From Hyphomicrobiales bacterium (lineage in GTDB: Bacteria > Pseudomonadota > Alphaproteobacteria > Rhizobiales > Aestuariivirgaceae), in assembly GCA_027067085.1 (NCBI GenBank), contig JAMOMM010000493.1:1-6282 (forward strand): DNA of 6,282 nucleotides. The letters are read 5' to 3'. This document shows positions 5,606 through 6,282 of this stretch, piece after piece; the stretch's first letter is position 1; each line of letters opens with the position of its first letter. Position numbers and translations under genes: made by a program. Under the pieces are notes generated by a model that worked only from the letters and a program-made list of their open reading frames with translations, did not search any database and was not told the DNA's origin.

Positions 5606-6282
5606 ATGAAAACCACCATCACTCATATTAAATTTCAATTTATTAAACTGCTAAGAACCCCCGCATTTTGGGCACCAACAATTTTGTTTCCCGCCATGCT
5701 GTACGCCTTTTTTGGCTCTTCATTGCCACCAGCTGGCATTGCCTCACAAATGGCAATTGCCTCGTTTTGTGTGTATGCTGTTGTTGGGATTACCTTTTAC
5801 CAATTCGGCATCGGCATTGCGCAAGACCGTGAAAGCCCCTTTGATAGTTGGTTAAAAACCTTGCCCAATAGTTCAAAGCCAAACGGCATCGCCCAAGTGG
5901 TAACATCAATTACCTTTGCCATGGTTGCTGTTGGCCTCGTGTTGGCGGTTTCCACTGTGCTGGCTAAAACCACACTAACGGCGCAAATGATCGTAGGCCT
6001 GCTTGGTGCGTGTGTTTTGGTCGCTATTCCTGCATCATTGATGGGTTTAGCCCTCGGCTTTGCCGCATCAGGGCGCGCTGCTCCAGCCCTTGCTAATTTG
6101 ATTTTTCTGCCCTTGGCTTTCTTGGGAGGCTTGTGGATTCCGCCAATTATTATGCCAACAATGATTAATAAAATTTCAGAATGGACACCGACCCGTCAAA
6201 TGGCCGAAATTGCCTGGAGCACCATCACCGGCCAAGCACCCAGTACGTTCACCATGACAATGTTTGTTGCCTACACCATCGC
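5606..6282 (+). CDS. ABC-2-type permease of the exporter, cut by the window edge
   Basis: An ATG at 5606 opens a frame of at least 225 codons that runs off the right edge. GAG (5598-5600) lies 5 nt upstream as a short ribosome site. The protein begins MKTTITHIKFQFIKLLRTPAF, the amphipathic entry helix usual for ABC-2 permeases. Hydrophobic segments follow at about 22-38, 45-70, 97-119, 126-152 and 160-182, with a sixth starting near 213. The segment IFLPLAFLGGLWIPP (166-180), followed by ISEWTPTRQ (190-198), is typical of the family's fifth helix and re-entrant region. A usual length is about 240-260 residues, so only a few tens of residues are probably missing. It forms the membrane channel for the ATPase encoded 28 bp upstream, and the two are surely one operon. 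The family resembles permeases of the YvfS type found next to signalling genes, so a kinase or regulator might follow outside the window. Confidence 0.9.
   Translation, partial: MKTTITHIKFQFIKLLRTPAFWAPTILFPAMLYAFFGSSLPPAGIASQMAIASFCVYAVVGITFYQFGIGIAQDRESPFDSWLKTLPNSSKPNGIAQVVTSITFAMVAVGLVLAVSTVLAKTTLTAQMIVGLLGACVLVAIPASLMGLALGFAASGRAAPALANLIFLPLAFLGGLWIPPIIMPTMINKISEWTPTRQMAEIAWSTITGQAPSTFTMTMFVAYTI

Overview
This window looks like ordinary chromosomal DNA from an alphaproteobacterium of moderate-to-low GC, roughly mid-40s percent by eye. A marine or host-associated member of the Hyphomicrobiales/Rhizobiales is the best guess. The placement rests on the protein families rather than on any marker gene: a DUF898 (YjgN-type) plus M48 peptidase pair, an ExoR-like secreted Sel1-repeat protein, and a membrane-anchored LytTR regulator whose DNA-binding domain has the sequence style seen in alphaproteobacteria. 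No rRNA, tRNA, CRISPR array, insertion sequence or phage gene is visible.

Layout from left to right. Positions 1-120 hold the last 39 codons of an unidentified plus-strand membrane protein. Next comes a two-gene minus-strand operon: a seven-helix DUF898 protein (1285-2427) followed after only 2 nt by an M48 zinc metallopeptidase (179-1282). A gap of about 417 bp (2428-2844) separates this operon from a divergent plus-strand gene for a secreted ExoR-like Sel1-repeat protein (2845-3816). That gap carries several small repeats and a perfect inverted repeat, but no confident gene. The Sel1 gene converges, with a 13-bp gap, on a minus-strand gene for a four-helix membrane LytTR regulator (3830-4594). 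Divergent from the regulator is an ABC exporter operon: an ATPase (4708-5577) and an ABC-2 permease (5606 to the window edge, incomplete).

How the genes may work together. The DUF898/M48 pair is probably co-translated and may form a membrane-associated proteolysis or envelope-maintenance module; the substrate is unknown. The regulator and exporter face each other across a 113-bp promoter region, so the simplest inference is that the regulator controls the exporter. The ExoR-like protein is probably a periplasmic protein; its classical relatives restrain an envelope-sensing two-component system, but no such kinase or regulator is in this window. The system most worth following up is the membrane LytTR/ABC exporter unit. 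It is a plausible one-protein sensor-regulator for an exporter and not a clearly new system type.
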